This document shows, piece after piece, positions 5,817 to 12,230 of a stretch of DNA of 12,230 nt (positions are counted from its first letter, which is position 1; every line of letters starts with the position of its first letter). Origin of the DNA: Ruminococcaceae bacterium UBA1691 (lineage in GTDB: Bacteria > Bacillota > Clostridia > Oscillospirales > Acutalibacteraceae); contig DCJV01000112.1 in assembly GCA_002320555.1 (NCBI GenBank), positions 1 through 12,230 of the forward strand, in the 5' to 3' direction. The notes under the pieces were generated by a model. It made no database searches, was not told the DNA's origin, and saw only the letters and a list, made by a program, of their open reading frames with translations. Both the position numbers and the translations under genes were made by a program.

Positions 5817-7770
5817 CCTCGCCTATTACATCATCTGCGGTGCGCTTGTGGCTGGCGTATTAGGCGGTATTGCCATGATGAGCCGGGTGAAAACCGCTGT
5901 GGCGGGCAATGCGCTCAGCGCCGTCTGCACGGCTGCCGCCATCTTCGTAACACTTTACAAATACCACCTGCTCACACAGGCCGGGCTTTGGATCTGTTTG
6001 GCGCTGGGTCTTGCAGTGGGCCTGGTTGGCGCTTATCGCGTCAAGATGATCCAGATGCCGCAGACAGTTGCCCTGCTCAATGGGTTTGGCGGCGCGGCTT
6101 CGGCGCTGGTGGCCGCGGTTTCCCTGGTGGAAGGGCTCAGGGGAATTTTTTCGCTGGTCACGGCGGGCCTTGCGCTCGCAGTTGGCATGATTACGCTGAC
6201 GGGCAGCCTCATTGCCGCCGGAAAGCTCCAGAAGCTGATCTCCCAGCGCCCGGTCGTTTGGAAGGGTCACTCTGTGATTGTGGGGAGCTCCATTGTGCTT
6301 ACATTGGCAACCGTGATCCTGACGGCCGTCCCGATGGTGCCTGTGTTCGTATCAATCCTGCTGTGTGCGGTATGCAGCGGTTTCTTTGGCGTGGCGTTTG
6401 CCATCCGCGTCGGCGGAGCTGACATGCCGATTACGATCTCCCTGCTCAATTCGCTCTCCGGTGTGGCAGGCGCAATCGCTGGCATGGCGATCGGAGACCC
6501 GCTGCTGGTCGCCATCGGCGGCGTGGTGGGCGCTTCGGGGCTCCTGCTCACACAGATCATGTGCCGCGCGATGAACCGCCATTTGGGCGATATCCTGCTG
6601 GGCAAAACGTCCGCGCCCGCGAAAAAGGAACAGGCGGCGCCGGCGGCTGTAACTGCAGAGGAACCAGCTGCGCAGCCGGCACGGGAAGCGGCCTGTGCGG
6701 AGACTTCTCCTGCAGAGATTCTCCGTCAGGCGAAGGATGTGATCATCGTTCCCGGTTATGGTATGGCGCTGGCCCAGGCGCAGCAGGCCGTCAAGCAGCT
6801 TGCGGATCTGTTGGAATCCCGCGGCGCGCAGGTGCGCTTTGCCATTCACCCGGTGGCAGGGCGAATGCCCGGGCACATGAATGTATTGCTGTGCGAGGCG
6901 AACGTTCCGTACGAGCAACTCTATGAGATGGAAGCGATCAACGGCGATTTCAAGGACTGCGACGTATCCCTCGTCATCGGTGCAAATGATGTGGTCAATC
7001 CTGCGGCGAATACGGCGGAGGGGACGCCGATTTATGGCATGCCTGTGCTCAATGTGGCGGATGCAAAGCATGTGATCATCTGCAATTATGATTGGAAGCC
7101 CGGCTATGCCGGCGTGGAGAATCCGCTTTACCAAAGGGGAGAGGGCGTGAGCCTGCTGCTGGGCGATGCAAAAGATACGCTCCAGACGCTCTGCCGCGCA
7201 CTTGACGTAGGCGATCCTGCTGTGTCGGATATGTCACACGGCGTGGAAGAAACAGCGGAAACGCCGGAGGAGGATGCGGGCGAGTGGCTGCACGAGGCGA
7301 AAGAGGTGATTATCGTCCCTGGCTATGGCATGGCGCTTGCGCAGGCACAAAAGCTCGTGAAACAGCTTGCGGATAAGCTGGAGCGGCAGGGGACGCAGGT
7401 GAAATTTGCGATCCATCCGGTGGCCGGAAGAATGCCGGGGCACATGAACGTGCTGTTGTGCGAGGCGGACGTTCCGTATGAACAGCTTTATGAGATGGAC
7501 GCGATCGACAGTGAATTCAAGGAATGCGATGTGGCGATGGTCATTGGCGCGAACGACGTGGTGAATCCCGCGGCCAATACGGCAGAGGGCACGCCGATCT
7601 ATGGGATGCCGGTTTTAAGCGTCGATCAGGCAAAGCATGTGATCATCTGCAATTATGATTTAAAGCCCGGCTATGCCGGCGTGGACAATCCGCTGTATCA
7701 TAGGCAGGGCGTGACCTTACTGCTTGGCGATGCGCAGGCCACCCTGCAATCACTGCTGACGAGAGTATAA
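5809..7770 (+). CDS. pntB: NAD(P) transhydrogenase subunit beta with two tandem dIII domains
   Basis: Membrane subunit of proton-translocating transhydrogenase. ATG 5809 follows AAAAGGAGGG (5791-5800). Residues 1-265 are a multi-helix dII segment with QMPQTVALLNGFGG (82-95), GGADMPITISLLNSLSG (202-218; Asn214 matches E. coli Asn222) and IMCRAMNRHLGDIL (250-263). Position 91, His in E. coli, is Asn here. An Ala/Glu/Pro-rich linker (about 267-305) leads to a complete dIII (308-465): GYGMALAQAQ (316-325), HPVAGRMPGHMNVLL (347-361), GAND (391-394), GYAGV (432-436). An acidic linker (466-496) leads to a second complete dIII (497-653) with the same motifs. E. coli and R. rubrum PntB have one dIII and about 460 residues; this chain has 653. 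In both copies the K-R-S of E. coli 424-426 is N-Y-D (426-428 and 615-617). The general family is certain; the nucleotide bound by either dIII and the proton coupling are not. Confidence 0.93.
   Translation: MSNLAYYIICGALVAGVLGGIAMMSRVKTAVAGNALSAVCTAAAIFVTLYKYHLLTQAGLWICLALGLAVGLVGAYRVKMIQMPQTVALLNGFGGAASALVAAVSLVEGLRGIFSLVTAGLALAVGMITLTGSLIAAGKLQKLISQRPVVWKGHSVIVGSSIVLTLATVILTAVPMVPVFVSILLCAVCSGFFGVAFAIRVGGADMPITISLLNSLSGVAGAIAGMAIGDPLLVAIGGVVGASGLLLTQIMCRAMNRHLGDILLGKTSAPAKKEQAAPAAVTAEEPAAQPAREAACAETSPAEILRQAKDVIIVPGYGMALAQAQQAVKQLADLLESRGAQVRFAIHPVAGRMPGHMNVLLCEANVPYEQLYEMEAINGDFKDCDVSLVIGANDVVNPAANTAEGTPIYGMPVLNVADAKHVIICNYDWKPGYAGVENPLYQRGEGVSLLLGDAKDTLQTLCRALDVGDPAVSDMSHGVEETAETPEEDAGEWLHEAKEVIIVPGYGMALAQAQKLVKQLADKLERQGTQVKFAIHPVAGRMPGHMNVLLCEADVPYEQLYEMDAIDSEFKECDVAMVIGANDVVNPAANTAEGTPIYGMPVLSVDQAKHVIICNYDLKPGYAGVDNPLYHRQGVTLLLGDAQATLQSLLTRV
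6730..7767 (+). repeat. In-gene tandem duplication of the dIII coding segment
   Basis: Copy 1 spans 6730-7203 and copy 2 spans 7297-7767. My hand alignment gives roughly 80% amino-acid identity with one single-residue gap. Synonymous third positions differ at many sites (for example the codons for PGYGMALAQAQ), so the duplication is not recent, while the protein has stayed conserved. No key dIII motif is damaged in one copy only. Confidence 0.93.
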
Positions 7771-7802
7771 CGCAAAAAGAGAGAGAATTATATAGAAGAA
7801 AA

Positions 7803-7850
7803 GGGGCCCTCCCCGCGCGGAATTTTTGTTTCGCCGGGGAGGGCCTCTTT
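7803..7850 (+). terminator. Terminator of the pnt operon
   Basis: GGCCCTCCCC (7805-7814) pairs perfectly with GGGGAGGGCC (7836-7845) around a loop of about 21 nt, followed by TCTTTT. It lies 35 nt after the pntB stop. Confidence 0.9.
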
Positions 7851-7868
7851 TCCATAGCTTGACGAGCG

Positions 7869-7877
7869 TGGTATCAT
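7869..7877 (+). promoter_or_regulatory. Possible extended -10 element before the nitroreductase gene
   Basis: TG-N-TATCAT (7869-7877) is an extended -10 motif 35 nt upstream of the ATG at 7912. There is no -35 box at proper spacing (TTGACG at 7859-7864 is only 7 bp away), so this is tentative. A promoter is expected here because the pnt terminator lies immediately upstream. Confidence 0.35.
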
Positions 7878-7911
7878 AAGGGCAGAGAAAGAACTGGAAA
7901 GGGTGATCTGA

Positions 7912-8436
7912 ATGCTTTCAAATGATGTGTTGGCCAATATCAGGGGCCGCCGCAGTATCCGAACCTATTTGGCGAAACAGATAGAGGATGAAAAGCTTGA
8001 CCTTGTGCTGGAGGCAGGGACTTATGCACCGACGGGCCGGGGCGCGCAGTCTCCTGTGATTGTATCCGTTCAGGATCCGGAGACGCTCCGGACGCTCTCC
8101 GCGATGAACGCGCGCGTGATGGGGACGGATTCCGACCCGTATTACGGCGCGCCCACCGTCGTGCTCGTCTTTGCAGACGCTTCCCGTAACACCTGCGTAG
8201 AGGATGGGAGCTGCGTATTGGAGAATATGATGCTCGCCGCCCATGCGCTCGGGCTCGGCTCCTGCTGGATTCACCGGGAACGTCAGATGTTTGAAACGGA
8301 GCAGGGCAAGGCGCTGATGAAGCAATGGGGTCTTGCGGAGCATTTGATCGGCGTTGGCGCCATTGCGCTGGGCTATCCGGCCGGGGAGACGCCGCAGGCG
8401 GCAAAGCGCAAGGATGGCTATCTGGTGAAGGTGTAA
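7912..8436 (+). CDS. Nitroreductase family protein
   Basis: A 174-residue flavoprotein of the nitroreductase fold, which uses FMN and NAD(P)H to reduce nitroaromatics, quinones or other electron acceptors; the natural substrate is not evident. ATG 7912 has AAAGGGTGAT (7898-7907) upstream. The FMN-phosphate binding motif RRSIRTY is at residues 13-19, followed by the APTGRGAQ segment (39-46) where family members usually have PSAxNxQ. CVLENMMLAAHALGLGSCWIHR (101-122) is the core helix and strand, and GAIALGYP (149-156) contributes to the flavin pocket. At 174 aa it is at the short end for the family, resembling single-domain members without large insertions. It has its own terminator shared with the convergent MerR-type gene. 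Whether that regulator controls it cannot be read from the sequence. Confidence 0.9.
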   Translation: MLSNDVLANIRGRRSIRTYLAKQIEDEKLDLVLEAGTYAPTGRGAQSPVIVSVQDPETLRTLSAMNARVMGTDSDPYYGAPTVVLVFADASRNTCVEDGSCVLENMMLAAHALGLGSCWIHRERQMFETEQGKALMKQWGLAEHLIGVGAIALGYPAGETPQAAKRKDGYLVKV

Positions 8437-8486
8437 AAGGGAAAATCTGCCATTCGGCAATGGTTGCTAAACGATGTGACTGCTAT

Positions 8487-8531
8487 AAAACGCCTGCCGA
8501 TCCCGGTCCGGGATCGGCAGGCGATCTTTTT
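8487..8531. terminator. Bidirectional terminator between convergent genes
   Basis: A perfect 15-bp stem (8491-8505 with 8509-8523) has a 3-nt loop. On the plus strand it is followed by ATCTTTTT. On the minus strand the AAAA at 8487-8490 gives a TTTT tract. It can end transcription of both the nitroreductase gene and the minus-strand regulator. Confidence 0.92.
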
Positions 8532-8568
8532 GGGAGAACCCCTCATTCCGATTGTTCTATAGTGTTTT

Positions 8569-9393
8569 TCAGAAGGTTTCCTTTTTCACAGGATAGCATA
8601 CCTCTGTGACCAGTTCCTCCGGATTCTGCGTCTGCGCGGGGCTGACATGATAGATGCTGAATGCCGCACCGTCAAATTCGTATCCGTTATCCCGCACCCA
8701 GCAGGCTACCGCTTCGTTCGCCTCCGTGATTTTTTCATAGCTGCCCTGATAGGTTGCTGAAGCAATCTGGATCGCGGGGACTATTTTGAACCGGACATGC
8801 TCCGTATCCTGATAGCTGCCCGTTACTGCGATCTGGATCTCCACATCCACGTCGCTCTCTTTATAGCCTTCGTCATGATAGACGGCGAGGCTGTAGCACG
8901 GGTCCGACACCTGGAGATGCAGGTGCGCGGTTTCCCGCTGCAATGTGTTCCAGAGGATCTGCTCCTGATCGAAGCGGGGGATCACCTGCCGCACGCTTGC
9001 GACCTGCCGTTCGGGCATTTGTTTTAAAGTGACATCATAGTTCATCGTTCCATCATCCTTTCCGAGCCGCTCTATCGCGGTCTCTAGCAGTTTGAGCCGG
9101 TAGACTATCTCTTCAGCCTCGGCCCTCAGCTCCATTTGCTTTTGCATCAGGAATGCGGAGAGCGCCTCCGTGTCGTCGTAGCGGCGCAGGATTTCCGGAA
9201 TTGCCGCCAGGCGAAAGCCCATATCCTTGAGCGCGGTGATCCGCACGGCTACCGGAAGCTGTGCTTCGCTGTAGTACCGGTAACCGGTGAAGGCGTTCAC
9301 ATGCTCCGGGGTCAGCAGGCCGAGTTCGTCATAATGGCGCAGCATCCGGATGCTAATCTGCGTCAGTTTTGAGAAGTCGCCGATTTTTAGCAT
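8569..9393 (-). CDS. MerR family regulator with GyrI-like effector domain
   Basis: A 274-residue transcription regulator. The start ATG is at 9393-9391, with GGAGA (complement of 9401-9405) upstream. Residues 1-70 form the MerR winged helix-turn-helix: MLKIGDFSKLTQISIRMLRH, then YDELGLLTPEHVNAFTGYRYY (21-41) with the family's wing. A long helix (about 76-111) makes the antiparallel dimer coiled coil. Residues about 118-272 are a GyrI-like/SOUL-type effector-binding domain as in BmrR and BltR, which bind hydrophobic or cationic small molecules. MerR proteins twist promoters with over-long spacers into an active form; just such a promoter lies upstream (9432-9462), so autoregulation is likely. 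No efflux pump or other obvious target is adjacent. Confidence 0.92.
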   Translation of the reverse strand: MLKIGDFSKLTQISIRMLRHYDELGLLTPEHVNAFTGYRYYSEAQLPVAVRITALKDMGFRLAAIPEILRRYDDTEALSAFLMQKQMELRAEAEEIVYRLKLLETAIERLGKDDGTMNYDVTLKQMPERQVASVRQVIPRFDQEQILWNTLQRETAHLHLQVSDPCYSLAVYHDEGYKESDVDVEIQIAVTGSYQDTEHVRFKIVPAIQIASATYQGSYEKITEANEAVACWVRDNGYEFDGAAFSIYHVSPAQTQNPEELVTEVCYPVKKETF

Positions 9394-9431
9394 TTTGTCA
9401 TCTCCACATATGTGTTTTTGAGCTCAGGATT

Positions 9432-9462
9432 AGAATAAACGATATCACAGTGTGAGAGTCAA
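9432..9462 (-). promoter_or_regulatory. MerR-type promoter/operator with a 19-bp spacer
   Basis: On the minus strand, TTGACT (9462-9457) and TATTCT (9437-9432) are separated by 19 bp, longer than the normal 17, with a TCACA-N-TGTGA palindrome (9445-9455) in the spacer. This is the layout of MerR-activated promoters. It directs transcription into the merR-type gene, whose ATG begins at 9393. Confidence 0.8.
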
Positions 9463-9473
9463 GAGGAGAAATG

Positions 9474-9509
9474 AAAAAATGGAGATGCGTTTTTGGCATC
9501 TCCATTTTT
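9474..9509 (-). terminator. Terminator of galE (minus strand)
   Basis: ATGGAGATGC (9479-9488) pairs with GCATCTCCAT (9496-9505), and flanking A and T runs extend the stem. Read on the minus strand, the hairpin is followed by a T-tract. It lies 17 nt past the galE stop. The plus strand also has a T-run, so it may work both ways. Confidence 0.88.
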
Positions 9510-9525
9510 CAGTGCTCTTCTCGTT

Positions 9526-10548
9526 TTAGTCCTCGTCGGGATATCCGTTTGGATTTTGCTTTTGCCAGCGCCAGCTGTCCTCGCACATCTCTTCAATGCC
9601 GCGCGCAGCTGTCCAGCCGAGCTCCTTCGCCGCCTTCGAAGGATCGGAATAGCAGGTGGCAATGTCGCCCGGGCGGCGGTCTACCACCTGATAGTTGATC
9701 TTAACGCCGGAGGCCTTTTCAAAGGCATGCACCACATCGAGCACACTGTAGCCGATGCCGGTGCCGAGATTGTAGATATCAACACCGCTTTTTTGTGTAC
9801 ACTTTTCGACCGCTTTCACATGGCCGAGCGCAAGGTCGACAACATGGATGTAATCGCGCACGCCCGTTCCGTCCGGTGTGTCGTAGTCGTTGCCATAAAC
9901 CTGAAGCTGTGTTCGCTTGCCGATGGCAACCTGCGTGATATAAGGCATGAGGTTGTTTGGAATCCCATTGGGGTCCTCGCCGATGCGGCCGCTCTTATGC
10001 GCTCCGATGGGGTTGAAGTAGCGCAGCAGGATGACGCTCCAATCATGATCGGCCTTGTAAAGGTCCTGCAGAATTTGCTCGATCATGAGCTTCGTGGTGC
10101 CGTAAGGATTCGTCGTGCCGCCCGTGGGCATGTCTTCACGCAGGGGGGAGGGATTATTCATGCCGTAGACAGTGGCGGAGGAGCTGAATACCATTTTCTT
10201 GACGCCCGCGTCGCGCATCGCTTCGCACAGCGTGACCGTACCGCCGACATTGTTCTCATAGTATTCCAGCGGCTTGACGCAGGACTCACCGACTGCTTTC
10301 AGGCCGGCAAAGTGGATGACTGCGTCGATTTTTTCCTTCTGGAAGATGCGGTCGAGGGCCTCGCGGTCGCGGATATCGCACTCATAAAAGCCGAATTCCT
10401 TTCCGCTGAGTTCGCCGATGCGGCGCAGGACTTCCCTCTTGCTGTTGTAAAAGTTATCGAGTATAATAACTTCATAGCCCGCCTTGAGCAGCTCAATGCA
10501 GGTGTGGCTGCCGATATAGCCGGCGCCGCCGGTGACAAGAATCGTCAT
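9526..10548 (-). CDS. galE: UDP-glucose 4-epimerase
   Basis: Interconverts UDP-glucose and UDP-galactose using tightly bound NAD+, in the cytoplasm, serving the Leloir pathway and the supply of UDP-galactose for surface glycans. The start ATG is at 10548-10546 with GAGGAG just upstream. The 340-aa length is typical of the extended short-chain dehydrogenase family. Motifs: the NAD-binding GGAGYIGS (7-14), the SSSATVYG segment with Ser124, and the YGTTK catalytic motif with Tyr149 and Lys153. RRPGD (291-295) contacts the UDP. Position 299, aligned to Tyr299 of E. coli GalE, is Cys, the small residue associated with enzymes that also accept UDP-N-acetyl sugars, so it may also make UDP-GalNAc. 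It is monocistronic as far as seen, with its own terminator and a divergent neighbour. Confidence 0.95.
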   Translation of the reverse strand: MTILVTGGAGYIGSHTCIELLKAGYEVIILDNFYNSKREVLRRIGELSGKEFGFYECDIRDREALDRIFQKEKIDAVIHFAGLKAVGESCVKPLEYYENNVGGTVTLCEAMRDAGVKKMVFSSSATVYGMNNPSPLREDMPTGGTTNPYGTTKLMIEQILQDLYKADHDWSVILLRYFNPIGAHKSGRIGEDPNGIPNNLMPYITQVAIGKRTQLQVYGNDYDTPDGTGVRDYIHVVDLALGHVKAVEKCTQKSGVDIYNLGTGIGYSVLDVVHAFEKASGVKINYQVVDRRPGDIATCYSDPSKAAKELGWTAARGIEEMCEDSWRWQKQNPNGYPDED

Positions 10549-10608
10549 GGTAAACTCCTCCTCAGGTTTTGAAGATAGGGCGCGCTTTCCCGCTTCCCTT
10601 CCATTTTT

Positions 10609-10637
10609 ATTATAGCGCAGGAATCCGGGAAAACCAA
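10609..10637 (-). promoter_or_regulatory. Candidate galE promoter
   Basis: On the minus strand a perfect TATAAT (10614-10609) lies 17 bp after TTGGTT (10637-10632), a weak -35 match. It gives a short leader of about 55 nt before the galE ATG. The divergent HD-domain gene must start from the same 120-bp gap, but I see no convincing plus-strand promoter. Confidence 0.55.
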
Positions 10638-10670
10638 GAGGGAGTTTATCAAATCATGAGAGGAAAAAAC

Positions 10671-11330
10671 ATGCTGACATTTGAAGAAATTAGGAAAAAT
10701 CCTGAAATCAAAACGTATATCGAGCGCAGCAACGAGGTGCTGGGAGCGGTGGGCTTCACGGAGCACGGTTTCCCCCATGCACTGCGCACCTCGGATATCG
10801 CCTCGCGCATTCTGCGGGAGCTAGATTACGATGCGCGTACCTGTGAGCTCGCGCAGATCGCAGGCTATATGCACGATATCGGAAATCTCGTCAACCGCCA
10901 TTACCACGCGCAGAACGGCGCGTGCCTCGCCTTCAATATTTTGACGCGTTTGGGCTTTTCGCCGGACGAGACCGCACAGGTCGTCTCCGCCATCGGGCAT
11001 CACGATGAGAAGACGGCGGCGGCGGTCAGCCCGATTGCGGCGGCGCTGATCCTGGCGGATAAGAGCGACGTGCGCCGCTCGCGCGTGCGCAGCAAGGAGA
11101 CGGTGAGCTCCGACATCCACGACCGCGTGAATTTCGCTGTGCAGAAGGCAGAGCTGAAGATCAACACAGAAGAAAAGACGATCATTTTGAAGATCAAGAT
11201 CGATACGGAAATCTGTGCGGTGATGGATTATTTTGAAATCTTTCTTGACCGCATGATGCTGTGCAAGAAGTCAGCGGATTACCTGGGCCTGAAATTCGAA
11301 TTGCTGATCAACAATTCCAGGCTTCTTTAA
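10671..11330 (+). CDS. HD-domain protein, predicted phosphohydrolase
   Basis: A 219-residue protein with an HD-superfamily metal-dependent phosphohydrolase domain; the substrate is unknown. Start ATG 10671 has GAGG (10660-10663) at 7 nt, and the N-terminus MLTFEEIRKNPEI resembles family members. ATG 10656, with GGAG at 11 nt, would add five residues and cannot be excluded. Predicted metal ligands: His36 in EHGFPHALRT, the His68-Asp69 doublet in AGYMHDIGN, His110/His111 in AIGHHDE, and Asp130 in ALILADKSD. SRVRS (137-141) follows the domain, and a C-terminal part (about 150-219) contains DYFEIFLDRM. It ends 22 bp before rsmA on the same strand, so the two are probably cotranscribed. This suggests, but does not show, a housekeeping role linked to RNA or nucleotide metabolism. 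Confidence 0.87.
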   Translation: MLTFEEIRKNPEIKTYIERSNEVLGAVGFTEHGFPHALRTSDIASRILRELDYDARTCELAQIAGYMHDIGNLVNRHYHAQNGACLAFNILTRLGFSPDETAQVVSAIGHHDEKTAAAVSPIAAALILADKSDVRRSRVRSKETVSSDIHDRVNFAVQKAELKINTEEKTIILKIKIDTEICAVMDYFEIFLDRMMLCKKSADYLGLKFELLINNSRLL

Positions 11331-11352
11331 TGCGAGCGGGAAGGATGCTTCT

Positions 11353-12204
11353 ATGCAGAATTTAACGGATATCAGCGTTGTGCGGGATGTGCTTTTCCGG
11401 CACGGCTTTACCTTTTCGAAAGCGCTGGGGCAAAATTTCCTGATCAATCCATCCGTCTGCCCGCAGATGGCAGAGTGTTGTGGCGCGGATGGGCAGGGCG
11501 TGCTGGAAATTGGGCCCGGGATCGGCGTGTTGACGGCGGAGCTTGCCAAGCGAGCGCAGAAAGTCGTTTCGCTAGAACTCGATAAAAGGCTTCTGCCGGT
11601 GCTTGCGGAAACCCTTGCAGACTTTGACAATGTGACAATTGTCAATGATGACGTGTTGAAAGTGGATTTGCGCGCGCTTTTGGAGGAGCATTTTGCGGGG
11701 ATGGAGGTATGTGTTTGCGCAAACCTTCCCTATTATATCACCTCGCCTGTGATCATGCGGCTGCTGGAAGAGCGCCTTCCCTTTTGCTCCATTACGGTAA
11801 TGGTTCAGAAAGAAGCGGCCGACCGCCTGTGCGCCCCGGTCGGTAGCCGGGAGGCGGGCGCTGTGACCGTAGCGGTACAGTATTACGCACGGGCGGAGAA
11901 GCTTTTCTCCGTGTCGCGCGGATCATTCCTGCCGGCGCCGAATGTGGACAGCGCGGTCATCCGCCTTCAGATTCGTGAAACACCGGCGGTAGCAGTGGCG
12001 GACGAGAGAAAATTTTTTCGCATGGTGAAAGCGGCCTTTGGGCAGCGCCGCAAAACGGCGCTCAATGCGATCAGCGCCGGAATGGCGCTGCAGAAGGCCG
12101 ATGTAGCATCAGCGCTCGAGAGGGCAGGCCTATTGGCGAACATCCGGGCGGAGCAGCTGTCAATGGAGGAGCTCGCCGCCCTATGTGAAGCCCTGCCGGG
12201 CTGA
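11353..12204 (+). CDS. rsmA: 16S rRNA (adenine1518-N6/adenine1519-N6)-dimethyltransferase
   Basis: RsmA (KsgA) transfers four methyl groups from S-adenosylmethionine to two adjacent adenines near the 3' end of 16S rRNA during late 30S assembly. ATG 11353 follows GGGAAGGA (11337-11344) at 8 nt. The 283-aa length is typical. Motifs: SKALGQNFLINPSV (22-35), SAM-binding motif I VLEIGPGIGVLT (50-61), acidic LELDKRL (74-80), catalytic motif IV NLPYYITSP (124-132) and VQKEAADRL. The C-terminal domain has SFLPAPNVDSAVIRL and FGQRRKTALN, which position the rRNA. It closes the HD-gene unit. 26 bases remain after the stop and may begin a terminator cut by the window edge. Confidence 0.96.
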   Translation: MQNLTDISVVRDVLFRHGFTFSKALGQNFLINPSVCPQMAECCGADGQGVLEIGPGIGVLTAELAKRAQKVVSLELDKRLLPVLAETLADFDNVTIVNDDVLKVDLRALLEEHFAGMEVCVCANLPYYITSPVIMRLLEERLPFCSITVMVQKEAADRLCAPVGSREAGAVTVAVQYYARAEKLFSVSRGSFLPAPNVDSAVIRLQIRETPAVAVADERKFFRMVKAAFGQRRKTALNAISAGMALQKADVASALERAGLLANIRAEQLSMEELAALCEALPG

Positions 12205-12230
12205 AAAGATCAAAAAAGCCGTCCCCAAAA

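Noticed and set aside
6730..7767. The dIII repeat as a sign of a frameshifted or decaying gene.
   Set aside because: The frame is open throughout, both copies keep all key motifs, and differences are mostly synonymous or conservative.
9493..10572. Long plus-strand open frame (359 codons) antisense to galE.
   Set aside because: It is a shadow of the galE reading frame, with no family motif and a start within the galE terminator hairpin region.
12205..12230. A terminator after rsmA, suggested by AAAAAAGCCGTCCCC near the right edge.
   Set aside because: Only a possible 5' arm is visible; the window ends before any complementary arm.

Overview
The window looks like chromosomal DNA from a Gram-positive anaerobe of class Clostridia, possibly the Oscillospirales/Ruminococcaceae side. 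The grounds are GC-rich coding sequence with strong AAGGAGG-type ribosome binding sites, sharply AT-rich intergenic DNA, a T-box leader, intrinsic terminators with U-tracts, and Firmicutes-type regulators (Lrp/AsnC, MerR-GyrI). The taxonomic call is inference from style and gene content, not from a marker gene comparison.

Layout: (1) 83-3370 is a leucine biosynthesis transcription unit: a consensus promoter, a T-box leader with a CUC (Leu) specifier and its terminator, leuA (568 aa) and leuB, closed by a 12-bp GAAA-tetraloop terminator. leuC and leuD are not in the window. (2) 3371-3739 is an AT-rich, gene-free stretch with a candidate promoter, followed by an Lrp/AsnC regulator. (3) 4279-7770 is a three-gene proton-translocating transhydrogenase locus, pntAA-pntAB-pntB, probably cotranscribed with the Lrp-type gene and closed by a strong terminator. 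(4) 7912-8436 is a nitroreductase-family gene, convergent with a MerR-family regulator; a bidirectional terminator lies between them and a MerR-type operator/promoter precedes the regulator. (5) galE is on the minus strand with its own terminator and promoter. (6) An HD-domain phosphohydrolase-like gene and rsmA/ksgA are on the plus strand.

The unusual part is the transhydrogenase. PntB is 653 aa, against about 460 aa for the familiar E. coli and R. rubrum subunits, because its C-terminus carries two complete tandem dIII (NADP(H)-binding) domains about 80% identical to each other. Both copies keep the dIII fold motifs, but the Lys-Arg-Ser triplet that in E. coli PntB (K424, R425, S426) sits at the NADP 2'-phosphate is Asn-Tyr-Asp in each. 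The membrane part also has Asn at the position of E. coli His91, a residue implicated in proton movement. Together these suggest a variant transhydrogenase whose nucleotide specificity and coupling should not be assumed to follow E. coli. A terminator-like hairpin between pntAA and pntAB may set subunit ratios.

How the parts may connect: leucine synthesis reads charged tRNA-Leu through the T-box. The neighbouring Lrp-type regulator (effector unknown, often an amino acid) sits directly ahead of the pnt genes, so amino-acid status may be tied to pyridine nucleotide balance. That link is inference from gene order only.
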